Positions 12,334 to 13,009 of a DNA stretch of 13,009 bases are shown here, one piece after another. Source of the DNA: Anaerolineae bacterium (GTDB lineage Bacteria > Chloroflexota > Anaerolineae > JAAYZQ01); the NCBI GenBank assembly GCA_016926595.1, contig JAFGOG010000593.1:1-13009 (forward strand), read 5' to 3'. A program made the position numbers and the translations under genes. The stretch's first letter is position 1; each line of letters begins with the position of its first letter. The notes beneath the pieces are model-generated. The model made no database searches. It saw only the letters and a program-made list of their open reading frames with translations, and was not told the DNA's origin.

Positions 12334-12513
12334 ATGAACAAGTGGTGGCAAATCAGTAAATACGGTATCTTGCTGGCAGCGGGCATGTCATTCCTGCTGT
12401 CCATCGTCCTGTGGTTCACTGGCTCAAAGGAGCAGGGCATTTTCGTGGGCCTCTGGGTGCCCTCCATTCTCGCCTTCGGCGCTTTTGTGTTTGCCGCGAG
12501 GAGTGAGAGATGA
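12334..12513 (+). CDS. Small membrane protein with two predicted helices (59 aa)
   Basis: ATG 12334 to TGA 12511-12513 encodes 59 residues. Two hydrophobic stretches (YGILLAAGMSFLLSIVLWF and IFVGLWVPSILAFGAFVF) are joined by a short polar loop, GSKEQG, and the protein ends in a basic tail. AGGGGGA 4-10 bases upstream is a good ribosome-binding site. The stop overlaps the next start in an ATGA arrangement, so the two genes are likely translated together. I do not know the function. Small proteins of this type in front of a dehydrogenase suggest a membrane partner, which is an inference. Confidence 0.7.
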   Translation: MNKWWQISKYGILLAAGMSFLLSIVLWFTGSKEQGIFVGLWVPSILAFGAFVFAARSER

Positions 12514-12620
12514 GTGACAGCGCCATCTTCCTGTTCGGTTTGCTTGTTACTCTCTTTGCGCTGGGCCCCTTGGTCATCGCTGCGATTTCTGAGTTGCGGG
12601 AAAAGGGGGATAGAACATGA
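12510..12620 (+). CDS. One-helix membrane microprotein (36 aa)
   Basis: ATG 12510 overlaps the previous stop, and its own stop overlaps the following SDR start, again as ATGA. It encodes 36 residues with one hydrophobic helix (IFLFGLLVTLFALGPLVIA) and a charged tail (SELREKGDR). GAGGAGTGAGAG just upstream can serve as ribosome-binding site. The two ATGA overlaps and the plausible membrane helix make it likely to be real. The function is unknown. Confidence 0.65.
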   Translation: MSDSAIFLFGLLVTLFALGPLVIAAISELREKGDRT

Positions 12621-12812
12621 CCAAGGCTGCCATGATTTGGGGCGCTGGCGGCGGCATCGGCCGGGCGATTGTGAATCGATTGCGAGAAGAAGGCTGGCAT
12701 GTGCTGGCCATAGGCCGCCACACGGCTGGCCTCGGTGATCTGACTCCAGACCTTATCGAGGCCGATGTGGCCGATCCTGCGTCCGTGGAACGGGCCATAG
12801 CGGCAGCAAGCC
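12617..12812 (+). pseudogene. Short-chain dehydrogenase (SDR), 5' part only
   Basis: ATG 12617 overlaps the previous stop by four bases. About 65 residues read as the start of a classical SDR: the Rossmann nucleotide-binding motif GAGGGIGRA (TGxxxGxG type), LREEGWHVLAIGR, and ADVADPASVERAI. After about 12812 the frame remains open to the window edge, but the sequence no longer resembles an SDR. No NAG motif or YxxxK catalytic pair follows, while another frame becomes VapC-like. The gene has therefore lost its catalytic part by a recombination or deletion near 12800-12815, unless the assembly is wrong there. Confidence 0.7.
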
Positions 12813-12956
12813 GGCCTGGACAGGCTGTCGTTGCCGGACGCGGCCATTGCCGCCAGCGCCGAGCTCTCCGGCTGCACCCTGGTGACGCGCAACACCCGCG
12901 ACTTGAAGGCCCTGGCCGGCACGGTGGCCGTCGAGTTTTACAGCAACGAGGCGTGA
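12801..12956 (+). pseudogene. 3' remnant of a VapC-type PIN-domain toxin gene
   Basis: In the frame of 12825, bases about 12801-12956 read LSLPDAAIAASAELSGCTLV then TRNTRDLKAL and end at TGA 12954-12956. That is the usual end of a PIN-domain ribonuclease, with the conserved Asp of LPDA and the TRNTRD strand carrying the last acidic residue. The frame is closed upstream by TAG at 12798, and there is no start or antitoxin gene, so only the last third survives, joined to the SDR fragment. Confidence 0.7.
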
Positions 12957-12980
12957 TCCACAAGGAGCGCCAAGGCTGCC

Positions 12981-13009
12981 ATGCAAGAGTTCTGCCGCCT
13001 TTGCGGGCA
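12981..13009 (+). CDS. Possible start of a zinc-ribbon protein, cut by the window edge
   Basis: ATG 12981 opens a frame starting MQEFCRLCG, in which CxxCG looks like the first half of a zinc knuckle. AAGGAG lies 13 bases upstream, somewhat far. Only nine codons are visible. Confidence 0.25.

Overview
The window looks like a piece of a bacterial chromosome, probably from an uncultured Chloroflexota-type lineage. That assignment is an inference. It rests on the proline/threonine-rich lipoprotein linker, the small-membrane-protein genes in front of a short-chain dehydrogenase, the DUF2867 and RepA-like remnants, and abundant short GC-rich palindromic repeats. There is no rRNA, tRNA or CRISPR array. 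Base composition changes along the window: about 9.9-11.35 kb is very GC-rich and full of decayed genes, while about 3.4-4.7 kb is visibly richer in A and T, which suggests separate acquisition.

Left end (1-1391): the 3' end of an unrecognised gene, followed by an IS5-family insertion sequence of 853 bp. The element landed in that gene's stop codon and regenerated it. Its transposase is broken by a frameshift and a stop.

Core (1394-7388): a compact plus-strand run of five genes. They are a YhhQ-type queuosine-precursor transporter, a DUF6884-like protein, a HerA-type hexameric ATPase, a protein with a PD-(D/E)XK nuclease signature, and a tRNA-guanine-transglycosylase-like enzyme that best fits DpdA, the enzyme that puts 7-deazaguanine bases into DNA. 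Most junctions overlap or are 3 nt apart. I read this as a 7-deazaguanine DNA modification system paired with a HerA/nuclease effector, with the base salvaged through YhhQ because no preQ0 synthesis genes are present.

Next (7389-9173): a gene encoding an apparently unusual fusion of four tandem Cys/His zinc repeats, a RuvB-like AAA+ ATPase that lacks its winged-helix domain, and a C-terminal HNH nuclease. It lies between two near-identical copies of a segment that encodes a one-helix membrane microprotein. A lipoprotein gene follows (9333-9839).

Right side (9840-13009): a graveyard with an 18-bp inverted repeat, strong hairpins, a RepA-like ATPase remnant split by a REP-like palindrome, and a DUF2867 remnant behind another inverted repeat. 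After it come an intact minus-strand OsmC-family gene with a consensus promoter and an intrinsic terminator, a plus-strand unit of two small membrane proteins overlapping an SDR gene, a break in that SDR gene where it runs into a VapC-type PIN fragment, and possibly the start of one more gene at the edge.
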